Source: Modestobacter sp.
Lineage (GTDB): Bacteria > Actinomycetota > Actinomycetes > Mycobacteriales > Geodermatophilaceae
Reading direction: 5' to 3'
DNA: 6,304 nt
Assembly (NCBI GenBank): GCA_025966175.1
Contig: JAOPVN010000585.1
Coordinates: 1 to 6,304, forward strand
Below, piece after piece: positions 5,777 to 6,304 of the stretch (positions are counted from its first letter, which is position 1; each line of letters starts with the position of its first letter). The translations under genes and the position numbers were made by a program. The notes under the pieces are model-generated. The model was not told the origin of the DNA. It searched no databases and saw only the letters and a list, made by a program, of their open reading frames with translations.

Positions 5777-6304
5777 TCAACGGGTCGCGGGGGCGGCGAT
5801 CCGCTCCGCGAGCCGGCCGATCGGCCCCCCGCTACCGGGGGCGCGGGCCCACGGCCGCGGCGCCGCGGCGGTCCGGCGGCCGGCACGGAAGACCCAGCTG
5901 CGGAGCAGCACGAAGCGCAGGACGGCGGCCGCGGCACTGGCCGCCACGAGGACCGCGACCTCGGTGGCACGGGTCGGCCGCGACGTGGTTGCACGAAGGA
6001 GCGTCAACGAGCCGCTGGTCAGCACCGACCCGAGCGCGAGCACGAGCAGACCCTGCAGCTGGGCGCGACCGGCACCCGCTCGTCCGCGACCGCCGAAGGT
6101 CAGCCGCCGGTTCGCGGCCGTGTTGGCGACGCCGGAGACCAAGAGAGCCACCGCATTGGCCGTCTGCGCCGAGCCGGCCGGCCGCAGCAGCACGAACAGC
6201 GCCGCGTACGCCACCGTGGACAGCGCGCCGATCACCGCGAAGACGGCCAGCTGGGCCGCCGTCCCGCCGCCCACGCCGGACGCAGCGCCGGACGCAGCGC
6301 CGGA
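5777..6304 (-). CDS. GtrA-family membrane protein (start at or beyond window edge)
   Basis: A GtrA-like protein, a four-helix membrane family thought to help move lipid-linked sugars across the cytoplasmic membrane for cell-surface glycosylation. Counting from a GTG at 6274, helices lie at about 8-30, 37-56, 74-94 and 104-125. Family marks are the end of helix 2, NTAANRRLTFGG (51-62), matching the usual N-R-x-x-T-F pattern, and the end of helix 4, LRFVLLRSWVFR (119-130). A 35-residue basic, Pro/Ala-rich tail follows. The frame stays open upstream of the GTG to the window edge, encoding Ser-Gly-Ala-Ala repeats, so the true start may be outside. The domain could be the C-terminal part of a glycosyltransferase family 2/GtrA fusion, which exists in actinobacteria. 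It converges on the sensor kinase gene, 208 bases apart, and appears functionally separate. Confidence 0.85.
   Translation of the reverse strand, partial: SGAASGAASGVGGGTAAQLAVFAVIGALSTVAYAALFVLLRPAGSAQTANAVALLVSGVANTAANRRLTFGGRGRAGAGRAQLQGLLVLALGSVLTSGSLTLLRATTSRPTRATEVAVLVAASAAAAVLRFVLLRSWVFRAGRRTAAAPRPWARAPGSGGPIGRLAERIAAPATR
6274..6304. repeat. 12-bp tandem repeat at the right edge, 2.6 copies visible
   Basis: The unit cgccggacgcag occurs exactly at 6274-6285 and 6286-6297, with seven more bases of it at 6298-6304 where the window ends. Being a multiple of three it keeps the minus-strand frame open and would encode Ser-Gly-Ala-Ala units, as in a flexible linker or a variable N-terminus of the GtrA protein. 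Confidence 0.8.

Overview
This is a very GC-rich window with a strong G/C bias at third codon positions, typical of a high-GC actinobacterium. The receiver-only regulator and the CHASE3 sensor kinase look like those I would expect in Geodermatophilaceae-type actinomycetes, but that placement is inference and no marker gene fixes it. There are no tRNA, rRNA, CRISPR or recognisable transposase sequences.

Layout: (1) 2-1240, plus strand: the C-terminal part of a FUSC-family membrane transporter, cut by the left edge. Its stop codon lies inside a 15-bp tandem repeat and a terminator-like hairpin follows. (2) 1241-2379: about 1.1 kb with no confident gene. It holds one minus-strand reading frame (1485-1931) whose first half reads as a two-helix membrane protein and whose second half looks degraded. 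(3) 2380-5568: a signalling cluster. It contains a soluble Hanks-type Ser/Thr kinase (2380-3384), a stand-alone receiver-domain response regulator (3504-3905) and a CHASE3-HAMP-HisKA_3-HATPase sensor histidine kinase (4171-5568). Between the last two, on the opposite strand, is an unannotated 54-codon ORF (4047-3883) with very strong third-position GC. (4) 5569-5776: a convergent intergenic stretch with a short coding-like tail on the minus strand. (5) 5777-6304, minus strand: a GtrA-family membrane domain whose start is at or beyond the right edge, preceded by a 12-bp tandem repeat.

How the genes may work together: the histidine kinase probably senses an extracellular or membrane signal and phosphorylates a response regulator. 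The adjacent receiver-only protein is the natural candidate, but it has no DNA-binding domain, so its output would have to be protein-protein interaction, phosphate buffering or a phosphorelay. The neighbouring Ser/Thr kinase has every catalytic residue and could feed into the same pathway, but nothing in the sequence proves this. The histidine kinase and the small minus-strand ORF are divergent and share a 123-bp intergenic region carrying a 22-bp imperfect palindrome, a possible shared control site. The transporter and the GtrA protein at the edges look unrelated to the signalling cluster.
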